Source: Setaria digitata
Lineage: Eukaryota > Nematoda > Chromadorea > Rhabditida > Setariidae
Reading direction: 5' to 3'
Length of the DNA: 64,000 bases
NCBI GenBank assembly: GCA_003640385.1
Contig: RCAB01000011.1
Span: 310,001-374,000 of the forward strand
Shown: positions 38,151 to 50,000 of the stretch, piece by piece
Layout: every line of letters starts with the position of its first letter
Position numbering within the stretch: position 1 is the stretch's first letter
The notes under the pieces: generated by a model
What the model was told of the DNA's origin: nothing
What the model saw: only the letters and a program-made list of their open reading frames with translations
The model's database searches: none
Position numbers and translations under genes: made by a program

Positions 38151-40363
38151 ATGCGATGTTCGATACTTCCTGATGAAGGAGGACGTAAAATTGCGGAAAA
38201 AAAAAGCCGAGAGAGTCGTTTGATTACACAAGAACAAATTATTGGTCGAAAATTCGTTCGAAAACCTAAAGTTAGATAGTTTTATCAGGCATTTTTCAAG
38301 CCCTTACATTACTGTCACAATAATCAAATAAGTTACAGTCATCATCAAAGACAAAACCTGAAAAGTTAAACGCTTTGGAGCAATGGATACAAGCTGCAGT
38401 CCAGTTGGGTGTACGTGGAATACGTAAAGAATTTGTAAATGAAGTCAAAAATTATTCTCCTGAAAATGCTACAACGAAAGCATGGAATCTTGACCAAAAT
38501 TTCGACAAGAATAGGTATTACATTTTTCTCAAAACTATCCTGCTATAGTACATATTAAAAATGCCCTATTACACTGCATGCTTCAGAATATTGCGAAAAT
38601 ACTGGTAGTTGGATCTTAAGAATCTTAAGCATTACACGTATATCGTATTAAGTTTTTATTCTTTTGGAATATTTTAATATTAATGAATCTTCTGACTGAA
38701 AATATTGCAGATTCGAAGATATCAAACTGGAAGATAAAACGAGAGTTAAATTGAAAAAGATACTTAACGGTAAGAGTCAGTCTTAACTGAATTAAACAAT
38801 TTAGTTTTACAGAAGCATTGCTGCACGTGTTATCATCACTCGAATGAATAGAGTGAATTATATTTTTGAGTTTTCGGGAAGGGACGAAAAGGAGAGATCG
38901 CAGCCAAATGAAATCAAAATTATATTTCAGATGAAGATTATATTCACGCATCTTACGTTACGGTATCAAGTGAACTGACATATATTTGTGCACAAGGACC
39001 GCTGCTAAACACCATAGAAGATTTCTGGATAATGGCCGTACAAGAGGAAACGAATGTATTTCACTTCATTCCTTTGTTGCTTCTTATCTGGATCAACGAT
39101 TTATTGATTTATACATTGTCCTTGCATTTGATCCTTGTAAAGCTCAGGAGCTTTCCAACGAAAAAATGTTTCAGGTGATCCTCCAACTATGTCAATGTAG
39201 AGAGAATGATAATGAGCAGTGTTCTGAATACTTGCCAAGTGAAAGGACCGGTTGGAAAGAATATGGAGCCGTTCGAGTTCGTATTACGGAACCGACTGCT
39301 GCTGTTGTCACTCTTCGAAAGGTGACTCGAACGAAAATTGAAGCCTCGTATTCTGATAAAACACAAGAGGTACGGTTTAACCCAGTTTTTTGTCCACAGA
39401 GATAATCATTCGCTATTCAAGTTTGATCCGAGCAATGGTTTGGTGGCTTACAAGGAACGTTTTCACGTTGGGTTTACTTTTATTCATTTCTTAATAAATG
39501 CTTTTGTGCTAATTTTTGTACCATCAGGTAATGCATATTGCTTACACCGGTTGGCCAGACCACTCTGTTCCCGATTCCGCCGCCATTTGTCGCGAAGTTT
39601 ACGGACTAGTGCATAAGTACTATCGAAGAAAACCAATTATCGTTCATTGCAGTGCTGGTATTGGAAGGTTTCAATTTTCAAACCAACTTTCAGATTATCT
39701 AAACAATTTTGGCCTTGGTTCACTCGGAAGTCCACAACACTGTTATCTGCTGAAGGAATGGACCGTATTTTAGGACGGGCACCTTTGTTGCTGTCGAGAT
39801 GGCGATGGCAAAACTGCGCAGAAATGAAGCTTGTGTTGTTGTGGATATATCCAAGAAACTGCGAGAGCAACGCTTACACGCAATACAGAATGACCTGGTG
39901 AGTCACAGTGTCATAGTTCTGGGAAACTGCGTGTATCCTGACTGTCCACCGAGAATCTGCTGGATGTTCTTCACTAGCGATGTCCTTGATTAGGTACTGT
40001 GATCTGTAGCTATCAGCGCTATCCAAGCTCCTGAAAGGGAGCAGCTAATGACATCTACATGACATCACAGTAGTCATCTTTTCATAACCATAGTTATATG
40101 CATAGATCTTTTGCTCAAGTTGGAACTAATTAATTATTAACTAGATACAGAACTTTGACGAGCTGTATGGTTCTTTATCAAATGCGATTATTAATCATTA
40201 TCCAGCACATTTATAGCAGTATCTGTTCATTTACCGAATGGTGATTGAATTATTAGTTGCGGAAGCTTTACTGCCAAGAGATCAACGCGTTATCGATTTC
40301 ATCAGTGATTACGACAGTCTAGTTGCGCGTAAAAGAAAGGAGCGAATGTTGAAGAACAATTAA
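38151..40363 (+). CDS. Cytosolic protein tyrosine phosphatase, single catalytic domain
   Basis: Eight exons (38151-38270, 38339-38514, 38711-38769, 38931-39055, 39175-39369, 39528-39667, 39774-39897, 40217-40363) give 361 residues. After a basic N-terminal 45 residues comes one PTP domain with all main motifs: KNRFED (substrate loop), DYIHASYV, AQGPLLNTIEDFW, WPDHSVP with the general-acid Asp at 236, the signature HCSAGIGRTG with catalytic Cys266 and Arg272, and a C-terminal AIQNDLQYLF matching the Q-loop. It should be an active phosphotyrosine phosphatase. Nematodes have many such single-domain PTPs, several of them germline or sperm enriched, but nothing here shows expression. The HCSAGIGR Arg codon is split by an intron. 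The acceptor at 38127 precedes eight in-frame codons without a stop, so an upstream exon cannot be excluded. Confidence 0.9.
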
Positions 40364-42040
40364 TTTAGTATCGCTTGTGCTGTATTCACTTCGTTTATTA
40401 TGTAATTACTATAAACAAATTTTAGTTCCAAAACTCTTATTTCAACCAGTTCAAGAAAACAATCTTATTCTTCATTCTTATATCTGTCCTTATAACTTAC
40501 TGAACTTATAACTTGTCCTTCAAATCTTTGCAGATTCCACCTCAAAACTGAAATGAAATTCAGAGAATGCATTTAAGTGCGAACAAATTGATAAACTTAG
40601 TAACTTTTCCCTAAAATTCCTTTTTTTTAAAGAATTTTCATAAATTTTTTCGGCAAACGCTGTCGATTAGAACTCGAAATTTTGCTAATATCTGATTAAA
40701 ATGTTGCGCTCTATAATATCCAAATATATCTAAAAAAAAATTTTTGCAGAAGATCAGTTCACTAGATTAATCTGGTGTTCTACAAAAATTTTGCTTCCAA
40801 ATTTTTGAATTTACAATGGTTGTTCAGCCAATAATGTTGCAGTTCTATTCAAATTTAAGAGATTTCAAAATTTCACTAAAAAAAATTCCTTAAATGATGC
40901 GAAGAGAATCATAAACTATGAGAGACTTATTTCTTACTTATTTACTATTCAAACTCCTTTTCCTCTCTATTTATTTAGTTGACAGTTTTTATAAACTTGA
41001 AGCTAGTTTTGTAAAGTTTCCAAAAGCAGGTATACAAGAATAAGTGGAACCGAGGGTTTGCGCAATGCAAACAAATCCACTCCTGTAAACTTAGGCGTTA
41101 TAAAGCGTTAATTAAAGACAAAGCTGTACCGCTAACCTGATCTGTTCAATATAACTTTCTTTCTGCATTGCAAAACAAATGCTCAGGTATGAACTTTCAA
41201 TTAAAATGAGGAAGATTATCTAGTAACTTCCACGCGGAATTGATTAAATTCTCCACTGATCAGCCCGCTGAATTTGAAGATGCTCTTATCATACCGCATG
41301 TACAGTGATAGTTATTTCAAATCATTTCGCGGCTATCTTTTTCAAGCTAACCAAAATAGTCTAACTATTGAAGCGCTTTCTTAGTTCAGTTTGAAGGTTT
41401 TAGAATAATTTGATTTAAACTGACCACCATCTCTACGACTCAAATTAAAAATCGGACTTTACAATACTACATCTCACATCACTTCAGATACCTTCTATTC
41501 GCTATCATCATCGTGGTGCGCTACTTAGCTTCAACCAATACCCAAATTGAATTCTTAAACTCCGGTTTAGGATTCATTGTTACGGTATATCTGTTTTCCA
41601 TTATTTTCCACAGAACTTTCATTCTTATCTACAAATAAAAAAGTCTGGAATTCTGAACTTCTTAAGAAAATTTCCTTCACTTAGGTTGTATGTCTTAATC
41701 TTCAGCTTAAACGTTCATTTTCACAGTTAAGCTCTAAAACAATAAGACCATAAACTATGCAAAATAACATCAGGAATCCGATAACAAATTAACAGGCAGT
41801 AATTACAACCTGAAAGTAGAATTAGTTAAAAGCTAAAATTTTCTTCTGAATTTTTTGAATTTTCTACAGCAAAAATTTTTCAATAGAATACCAGATTTAG
41901 AACCAACTAAGAATTTGAATATGAAGAAAATGTTTGAAATGCTCATTTCAGAAGTTATTATTACTCACTTTTTGTAAAAGTGATTTCATTGTTTTCAGGC
42001 AAACCAGTTCTATTCCCATGGACGTTTTGTAAGAAGTTTG
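40364..42040. other. Intergenic, no supported gene
   Basis: AT-rich DNA between the phosphatase stop and a gene-like segment. No exon with paired signals was seen. A good ttttcag acceptor ending at 41999 may be a trans-splice site for the following segment. Confidence 0.45.
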
Positions 42041-42937
42041 AATGGGACTGAGATTATTCAACTTGAACAATATAAAAACAATTAACTGCGTTCCGGATGG
42101 TGAGCTAAATATTAACCGATGAATTTTCTTTGCTATATTAATAATTTACAAGTTCAACCATTATTTATTTCGTTTTCTCTTTGCCAGAAATTCAACGAAG
42201 CACTGAAAAATGCATTTGGGACACCCCAAAATGGGATTTTATTTCAACTGAAACTTCAACTTTATTGCCTCAATGGAATGAAACTTCTTTTAAATTATCT
42301 AATTTGCAAAGGCCATCAGTTCCGCTTTTTGCTTGGTAAAGATACAGTGCCCTTTGTATTCGCGGGATGCACCAGGTTAGATTAATCGTTTTCTTCTCAT
42401 TATTTTTAGAGTTTCCACAAATAGTGCCGTGATTTTACCAGGTTATTGGAATGATCTTGATTCTCAAAATGGTAAGAATGCACAGAACTTCTAGAACTAC
42501 AAACTTTATATTGGACAAACGTTTGTGAGAGAATTGATATCTTCAGAAGTGGAACTAGAAAAACTGGCTGATAAAACTGCTTTCACGCCACATCCTAGCT
42601 ATCAGGTAAAAATTTGTGGAATTTCAAAGTGCGCTTTGGTAAGGTTGATGAACATTTCTAACATGATTGTCAACCAGATAACCAATACTATGTTGACCTA
42701 TTTGAGTTAGTAAATTAAAGCGACTATTTATTTTTCTGCAATTAATTGAATTTTTATAAATCACATTATCAAGCTGACCTGAGCACCTTACAGGATACGA
42801 AATTAACATTTACATTAAAGACAACAATGACTCCACCAATGCTGACACGAACTCTCTCGACTTCTGCATCGAATTTTAAGCAGTTCATTTATACACTGCT
42901 TTTTTTCTTTTCAATAGCTGGCAGCATAATGCAATAA
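42041..42937 (+). CDS. Unresolved gene-like segment ending in a hydrophobic tail
   Basis: Several pieces look like exons with good splice signals: an ATG at 42041 reading to a gtgagc donor at 42090; a segment from about 42188 reading DEIQRSTEKCIWDTPKWDF; 42410-42471 reading ILPGYWNDLDSQN; 42547-42605 reading EVELEKLADKTAFTPH; and a last exon ending TAA at 42937 with a hydrophobic C-terminus (FIYTLLFFFSIAGSIM) that could be a GPI signal or tail anchor. The second and third pieces do not join without creating TGA at the junction. An alternative frame of the second piece joins only through a 34-base intron. It may be a decaying gene or a wrong model. I do not recognise the family. Confidence 0.3.
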
Positions 42938-43411
42938 GATCATTTCAGTAATATGTCCTTGATCCCAAAAATGTAGAGTGGAAAGAGAATGCTTGTAAAC
43001 TTTTATGTTACCCATGCCAAATTTAATTACTGAGAGACTTTGGCATAGCATTGACATTGAAATTTGAAATTTCATTCGAGTAGCAGAAAATACAACTGCA
43101 CAGATACAGCAATATTTTAGCTTTTAAATTAACCTATAATTAAATAAATTTGCCGAGTGAAGTAAGAAAAGTGAAAAAAAAAAAAAAAAAATGCGAAATC
43201 ATCGAAAGATCGACTTGCTTTTTATCCAGTTTGACAAATGGTGTGGAACTAATGAACTACCTCTTGCTGCTCATCCACTACCTCAGTAGCTAAATCGAAA
43301 GCTCTTCCAGAAGAATTTTTTGGAAATCCAAAATATGCAGATTTGAACTACATTAAGTCGTATATAATGACTTCAGAAAGTTGCTGCTGTAGTTTTTTTT
43401 TCTCTTTTTTA

Positions 43412-44524
43412 ATGAGTTGTTACGGCAAGGTAGTTTTATTATTTGGGATTGTCACTGGACAAGTGGGGGAACTCGCTGTGAAGGATACCAGAGCCGATGT
43501 TGGGGATTACGCAGATGTCATCAACGCCGCTAAGGAATTACGTGAATTGCAATATGATATTCGGAAAGATTTCAGTCCAGCCACATTGTCGAAATCTCAC
43601 AGAAAGCTTAAACGACCAGCGGAATCAGCGTGGCGATGTGGGGATGACCAGTCGTATTATTTTAAGCCACTTAACGAATGCTACCGAATCAATCCTGCTC
43701 AGTTCTTAAATGTTGACCCAGATCGCAAGATTGCGTATGGTGGCACTCGAAACGAATATATGTTTAACTGCTGGCAGCATTATAGAGGCAAACTGCTTGA
43801 TATTGGTTTGTCATGTCTGACAATCATTGATATTCTGAAAACTCATTCATCCATTTTAATAAACAAGCAGTTAAAATTCCATTTAAGCTAACCACGAAAA
43901 AATTCAAAAAAAACTGTGCTTAAACAATACCTATGCAATCTGATAGTTTCTTTTGTAATTCTAAACCGTAATGCTACTTGAATTTACATTGATTTCAAAA
44001 AAGCCTGAATTCTTTAGAATAGAGATTAAGAAAACTTATAAATTCAAGTGATAGTAATAACTAAATTGTTGCAGAAATTACAATAATTACCACCAGGTTT
44101 TTTTCATGAACAATTTTCTTCACTGTTTCGCAGCTTCAGAGCCTTTCTTCTCTTTTAGCTGTTTTCCTTAAATTCATGACTATTTAAAACAGGTTTGAAG
44201 CACATCGGCGAAAAAATAACTTTCGTGAAACAGATGGTAACACACTTCAATAGTCGATCGTTTAAGAGACAAGCAATCCAAGTTGGTTTCATGGTAAATC
44301 GAAACTTTGAACTGATTTCGCAGAACGGTGATCATTACGATGTATTGGACAAAGTATACGTGGAGCATCTGGAATTAGATCAGGGCACTTTATGCCCTAG
44401 CGTTTGCTGTATTGTATTTTTGGCGGATACTCGAGCCATGGATAACGTAAAAATGATTTATACGAGTTGTGATAATCGAACTCGGGCACTAAGCTACATT
44501 TGTGAAGCTCCTGCACTTGCATAA
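43412..44524 (+). CDS. Secreted C-type-lectin-like protein, copy A
   Basis: Two exons (43412-43805 and 44193-44524, intron phase 1) give 241 residues. The start at 43412 was chosen because it gives a short signal-like leader (KVVLLFGIVTG); an upstream in-frame ATG at 43343 would add a Cys/Phe-rich stretch. The order of conserved elements fits a divergent C-type lectin fold: NECYRI, YMFNCW, RGKLLDIG, VGFMVN, a CPSVCC pair and a final SCD...SYICE. The canonical sugar-binding EPN/QPD and WND motifs are absent, so sugar binding is doubtful. The neighbouring minus-strand gene at 45217-45930 is a clear paralogue in tail-to-tail orientation. Such secreted proteins are often expanded in nematodes, but the function here is unknown. 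Confidence 0.7.
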
Positions 44525-45216
44525 ATACTGCCGATGGTTCATTTCTGATCTAATTTCCAAAAATATATCCCAATATATCTATTGATTTGCTTCGTTTTGC
44601 ATATGCACAGCTAGTTCAATCAATTTCTTGCTTACTTTCACTTTCATTATTTTCTAAGTTCTTAACTTCAGAGGTGCGACATTCTATGAGTGAATTTTCA
44701 AACCTCAATTAAGTATGCATTGGATTGATTTATTAGCGTTTATGCAAGGATAACCTTTTAAGTTCATGGTTTTTTTTAATAAATTTTAAAATACAGGTTA
44801 AATTTTTCATACACCAAGTTTCATAACTTTGTTGAGAAAAATGAATCTTTAAGACAGGACTATCAATCCTTAACATTTTCAAATATCTGTCTACAATATA
44901 TTTTTTTTTATCGGAGTAATTTGCATATTTTGGCTATTTTAGAACCTGTTGCACATCAAAGTGCACTTCTCAGACATTTTCATTTCCAGAGGGGGTTCAG
45001 CGTTCACTTCTGCTTCCTTCTGTCCAATACCTTTTATTTCTTTGTTATTATCAATCTTGGAAAGCAATGGAAATTCGTTGAAATTTGTCTTTGAAAGTAC
45101 CAGTTGCAAGATAATACAATATCTTCAAATGTATAATCGAGTTTCAATAATAATCAGTTTGGGTTATGATAAGGCAATTATCATAATAAATGTTACGAAG
45201 TTAGTCAAGAGTCGTC
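44525..45216. other. Shared 3' spacer of the convergent lectin-like pair
   Basis: About 690 AT-rich bases between the two facing stop codons. It must hold both 3' UTRs. No other gene was seen; the 102-codon plus-strand frame at 44949 overlaps the end of copy B and has no support. Confidence 0.5.
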
Positions 45217-45930
45217 TTAAGCATTACCTTCTTTTTGACAGAAGAAGTTGGGTATAATAAACCTGTCGTCGCAACTCGCCTGTTCCATCTCCACTTCTTC
45301 ATCCCCAGCAGACTTTATGACGACGCAGCAGACATTATGGCACGGCTCAACAGCGTGCATTTTCACGTAAACGCCATCCAATATGTCATAAAAAGTACCA
45401 TTCAAAGTCATTATCTCGTAGTTTCTGCTGATCATGAAACCTACCCGAACAGCATCCCGTTGTCCGGTTGTACGGAAAAACAGCACTGTCATCTTCTTCA
45501 CCAGTTCTATTTTCTCTTTTATCGCCACTTCCCCGACATCGAGTAACTTCCCGCGATACAACTCCCAACAGTTGTACATATAATCATATTGGCTTGTACC
45601 GTAAGCCAACTCGTTCCTGTCGCCAGCGTAAGTGTAGTCTAAATTATTGCGTGGCGTCTGGTAAATACGGTAGCATTCATTTAGGGGCGCGAAATAATAT
45701 GATTCTGCGTCATTACAATGTTCGATAATTTGACTTTTGTACTTGGTGTCAATTTGAGACGAAACTTCTCGTTTTACAATGAATTTTTGGTATTTTTCGA
45801 ACGGTACATTTTCTCTGAGGTCATAGGGTAGCATCCTTTGCGAAAATCCCTCAGCTCGTTCTCCTACCAAAAAAAACAAATTTGTCACCATTTGCCAGTA
45901 CATTATCACTGTTAAACCACTTGCTATCAT
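45217..45930 (-). CDS. Secreted C-type-lectin-like protein, copy B (no intron)
   Basis: One uninterrupted frame of 237 residues from an ATG at 45930; an ATG at 45990 would add 20 residues. The leader (MYWQMVTNLFFLVGE region) is hydrophobic. The body parallels copy A element by element: LNECYRI, YMYNCWELYRGKLLDVG, VGFMISRNYE, NGTFYDILDGVYV, HNVCCVV and a final SCDD...FFCQ. There is no intron at the position where copy A has a 387-base phase-1 intron. A ttttggtag motif near the start could be an acceptor, so a short upstream exon with a different N-terminus is possible. The divergence is considerable, so the duplication is not recent. Confidence 0.7.
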   Translation of the reverse strand: MIASGLTVIMYWQMVTNLFFLVGERAEGFSQRMLPYDLRENVPFEKYQKFIVKREVSSQIDTKYKSQIIEHCNDAESYYFAPLNECYRIYQTPRNNLDYTYAGDRNELAYGTSQYDYMYNCWELYRGKLLDVGEVAIKEKIELVKKMTVLFFRTTGQRDAVRVGFMISRNYEIMTLNGTFYDILDGVYVKMHAVEPCHNVCCVVIKSAGDEEVEMEQASCDDRFIIPNFFCQKEGNA

Positions 45931-46284
45931 TTTTTCCCCATTTATATAAGCATTTATGAAAAATAAGTGCATGCAAATTTGGTCTGTCAAAGGTCAAGAT
46001 CACTGTTACTGGAATTTTATAACAAAAGCGTAGAGAAATATAATTTTTCGGTCAATGGGACAATAGCAACTAATTAAACTAATGTTATTACCAATATTTG
46101 TCTGGAACTATTAATATCTTGATATATTTTCAAGGTTTTAAAAATATCAAGTCAAAGAAAAGGTCGGAAGTCGATTTCTGCAACCATTCTTCTTTTACAA
46201 TGACTTGCATGTTCTGACGAATAGTGAATTATAATTAACAATAATTTCAATTCAAACATTGAAACTTCAAAAGGCAGCTTCATA

Positions 46285-47035
46285 TTAATGTTTAGAATAA
46301 TAATTTGATTTTGGCTTAACTTTTCCACAGTGCGACTTCAACGAAATGCTATCACTCTTTCGAGCTCGCTGTTTTGGTAGATATTTGACGAAGTATGGAC
46401 GTTCTTTCAAAATAATGCCAAAATTACACAGCTTATTACTACAACAGCATCGATCTCCGCCATGCAGCGTTCTGGAATTAGATTTATTTCTACAAAACAT
46501 TTTAAAATCAAAATCATTTTTAATTTCTTTCTATTCAAATCAATTTAAAATCACATTTTCTGTCAATTTAAAAGAATTCCGCGAATTCGAAAACATTTTT
46601 TTAATGATTTTGCTATATCTAGTAGCTAGAAAAGAATGAAACATAATTAACCTCTGATTATATACATCTGAAATCGCTAATGCATTACTGGGGATGAACA
46701 AACTTGGAAGTTGAACAATGCATAAATATATTTTGAATCCGAAAGATTTTTTTAGACATGATTCATGTTCCAATGATTCCGTAACATGGCTTTACTCCAA
46801 CAGATTATATGCTGTTTTATCAATTAACAGTGGTTTGCCAGCGTATAAAATTATATGTCGAATATTCCATAATATGCTAACGCTTGACATCCATTGCTGA
46901 AGCCATATTCGGATTCATGGATGCAGGCAAATGAATCGTCACATTGTCCGTTGAACCAAGTATTGTGAGCAAGACGATAGAACTATAAAGGACTAGCAAT
47001 ATTTGTAGAGTAGTACGTTCTAATGATCGTTTCAT
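46285..47035 (-). CDS. Small Cys-rich secreted protein, Ly6/activin-receptor-like end
   Basis: Two convincing pieces. The 5' exon 47035-46889 encodes 49 residues with a strong signal-anchor or signal peptide (LQILLVLYSSIVLLTIL) followed by a polar segment with an N-glycosylation site (NVT). The 3' exon 46471-46285 opens in phase 2 at a ttccag acceptor and contains GGDRCCCSNKLCNFG, which has the CC(x)4-CN ending typical of Ly6/uPAR and TGF-beta-receptor ectodomains, then a basic tail to a stop. The middle exon or exons that should carry the other cysteines are unresolved; a piece reading HIICWSKAM near 46825 is a candidate. Family membership is inferred from one motif only. Confidence 0.4.
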
Positions 47036-50000
47036 ATCAGAGTATTTCCGAGTAAGACATCCAAGCAATTCAAAAAGTTAAAGAAAAAATTTTATATCGA
47101 TTTATCTTAAATGAATTATTTACTGCTCACTTTTTACTTCAGATTTCAGATTGTTAAAAGTTAAAATGAAATTTCTAAATATTAATTTTTCCACTGAAAT
47201 TTGAAAAAGCATAAATAACCGAGCTAACTTCCACAAAACAGTGCCGTATTCTCTGATTACATACAACTATATTGAGAGCCTCTGTGAGCTGGAAGGATCC
47301 GTTTTTTCTGAATTCTCCGAAAAATCTGAAAAACTTGAATGATTTATGACACTGTGGATGAGCCATCTAATTATTTTCAAAATGAAAATAAAAGGAAGTG
47401 AGATGAAGAACAGAAAATCAATTTATATATTTCACAGCCAGTAAAAGCTATCAAAAAATTCCGGCAGTTATATATTACTATACAATTCACAACCTTAAAA
47501 TTAACTTTATAGAATGAACCAATTCGACGATCTAGTGTGGAGATGTTGCAATTAGTCTGAATCGTTCAAAATAACTTACGAATAACAAGTGATGTTGAAT
47601 TCGAAGTTAACACTTGGCACTTCTTTTCTGTTTCTATTTAATTCTACTGTGGCTGTGGAAAGGAAGAAACATTTGAATAACAACCACACTGTCCGCATCG
47701 CCAGTTGAAGTGAAAATGAAATTTTCATTACATATTCTGTTCAGACTAGTTCATCTGCTATGTTTCGAATAAAGTCCGATTGAAGAACCACAATATAATT
47801 TAGGATGTATACTTGACATCCTGCATTTTTGCTTCCTTTTTCAATCGTATTGTCTTCACGTTTTTCAAAGTGCACTTGAGTAAGATGGGCTGTACCAAAA
47901 GATTTCTCGAGGCTAATGACATATTTACCGCAACCTTTAATTGCTGACCTGATTTTTATTTATAAATATATTTTTTTTTGCTTTTGTCTTGATAGAAAAG
48001 CATTTCTGCTTTTTTTTTCTGTATAGTCCATTAATGATCGATCAAACGAAACCAAACAAAACAAATATATCAACGACTTAAACAACCTAAAACAAAAACA
48101 AAATCCCTTTGCTCTCTGTTTTGGGCTTTGTGAAAGTTATCCTTCAAAGGGAATATGTATGTTAAATGGCTTATGGACAGAATTTAAATAATTTCTTAAG
48201 AAAATAACTTATCGTTACGAACCTACTAGATGCCTCTGAAAGCTCACTAAAATCACTTTTTTTTTTTAAATATTCAAAATTTTATGGACTAAATTTTGTT
48301 TATCAAGTTAAATATGATATTTGAATGCACAATTGAGTTAGTCTAATGAAAAATGCAATTTAAATTTGTTGGGATGAAGAACAAAATTTATATTTTCCGA
48401 AGAGAATTAGAACTTTGAGTTCTGAAGTTCGATTATTTTTGTCAGAAGCAGAGGAATGGAAAAGATAAAAATGGAAAATTTAAGCGTACAAATGATATGT
48501 GTTTCTTACTTTAATATGAAAAAAGGAAAAAAACGAAGAAGCAAACTTCTTATCGTTACACTCAGTCAAATTCATGTCACACTATATTTTGAGATCAATT
48601 AATGACAGCTTATATATTTCTCCAGTACACCACAGCAACCACATGGAATTCTATGAAAAAGCAATAGGATTTGCGGTGGAGAAAGCGGGGTTCCATTAGA
48701 TTTTTTGTTTCTAGATCTGAATTTGGTGGACTTAACTCTTGCTTCTGACAACATCCGATCAGTGGAATGCATTTGTAATTGAGATCTAATAAAATAATTT
48801 TCGAAAGAATTTAACCAATTCAATTTAGATTTCATTGTCCTTTCAAATTTTGAGCTTGATTACAAACTTCACATCTTTTTCATATTTCAGGTCAGCCTTT
48901 CCCCCACTGCTTGTCGCTCTTCTGCAATCTATCAGTTGCTTCTCTTGATTGGCAGTATCAAAGAGTGTTTTCGTTTTCACTGTCAGATCAGCTGAGAATC
49001 ACTTTCACTTCTGTGCTCTTCAATGTCAACTTAATTGTGCATAGTAGCTTATCTTAGACCCTTTCAGGTGCCGAAAAAGTTACGCTTATATATCCGCCGA
49101 ATCTCTATCCGCAGTCTTCATTGCCATTCCTCTGTCGTCTGTTTACCTGCTTATCTTTTTCATTTCTTCACTGACTAGTAAGCAATTTTTGATTTTGTTC
49201 TGACAAGTTCACCACATTCCGAACAGTTGTAAATTAAAGTCTGTTTTCCATGGATACGGCGAGATAGCTCACAATCATAACAGCAGTTAGAAATCTGCTA
49301 TGAGAGTAAAGCTTGGAGTTGCGAAGTGTGACAACTTGAGGTTCTCTCCATATATAGCCTGCCGATTTCCAGTAAAATTATGATCTCCACTGAAAACTTG
49401 GATCTAACAAACATGCTGCTAGAAAATAAAAATTAGCTTGTACACTGTGTCATATGAAGGATGCTTGAATTTACTGCTTCCTCCGCTTGTCATTCGCTCT
49501 CGTTTTTGTTGCCATTTATTAAAAGTTGCATGAGATAAGTGAATTATTTGCACAGTGACGAATATGCGTTCAACACATCTGCACGCTACGTCAATCAAGT
49601 TTGCTCCCACCCTTTAAGCGTTGTAACAGTAGCATCACTTTATGAAAAAAAATCTACAATTACATCATTTAAAAATTTGCACTTTCACTTCCCTTATTGT
49701 TAGAAGAATGCTTAGTCACGAAGTGACGTAGCAGAACGTGAAGAAGACAGGAAAACGTGTGCAAGTTTCGAGCAAAACAACAGACGTAACATTCTGGAAA
49801 CGTTAGCTTGTCACTAAGAAGACTTACGTCAATGAGGCAATGGAAGCAGAGCGTTGCTGTTTTTCGTTTTTGAGTAGTGTTGGAAAATGCAATCAAGCAG
49901 TTGTCGCTGTGCCTTCAATTATTTCACTTATCCTCAACAGCTCTTCCTCTTCTTTGTTACTCTAATTATAGAGATAGGTCTAATCGTGCATGAACGCGTA

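Noticed and set aside
39370..39527. Extra phosphatase exon reading DNHSLFKFDP
   Set aside because: Skipping it joins KTQE directly to VMHIAYTGWPDH in phase, which matches the family spacing.
41999..43000. Operon of phosphatase and the 42-kb segment
   Set aside because: They are on the same strand, but the gap of about 1.7 kb is too long for a typical nematode operon and the second gene is unresolved.
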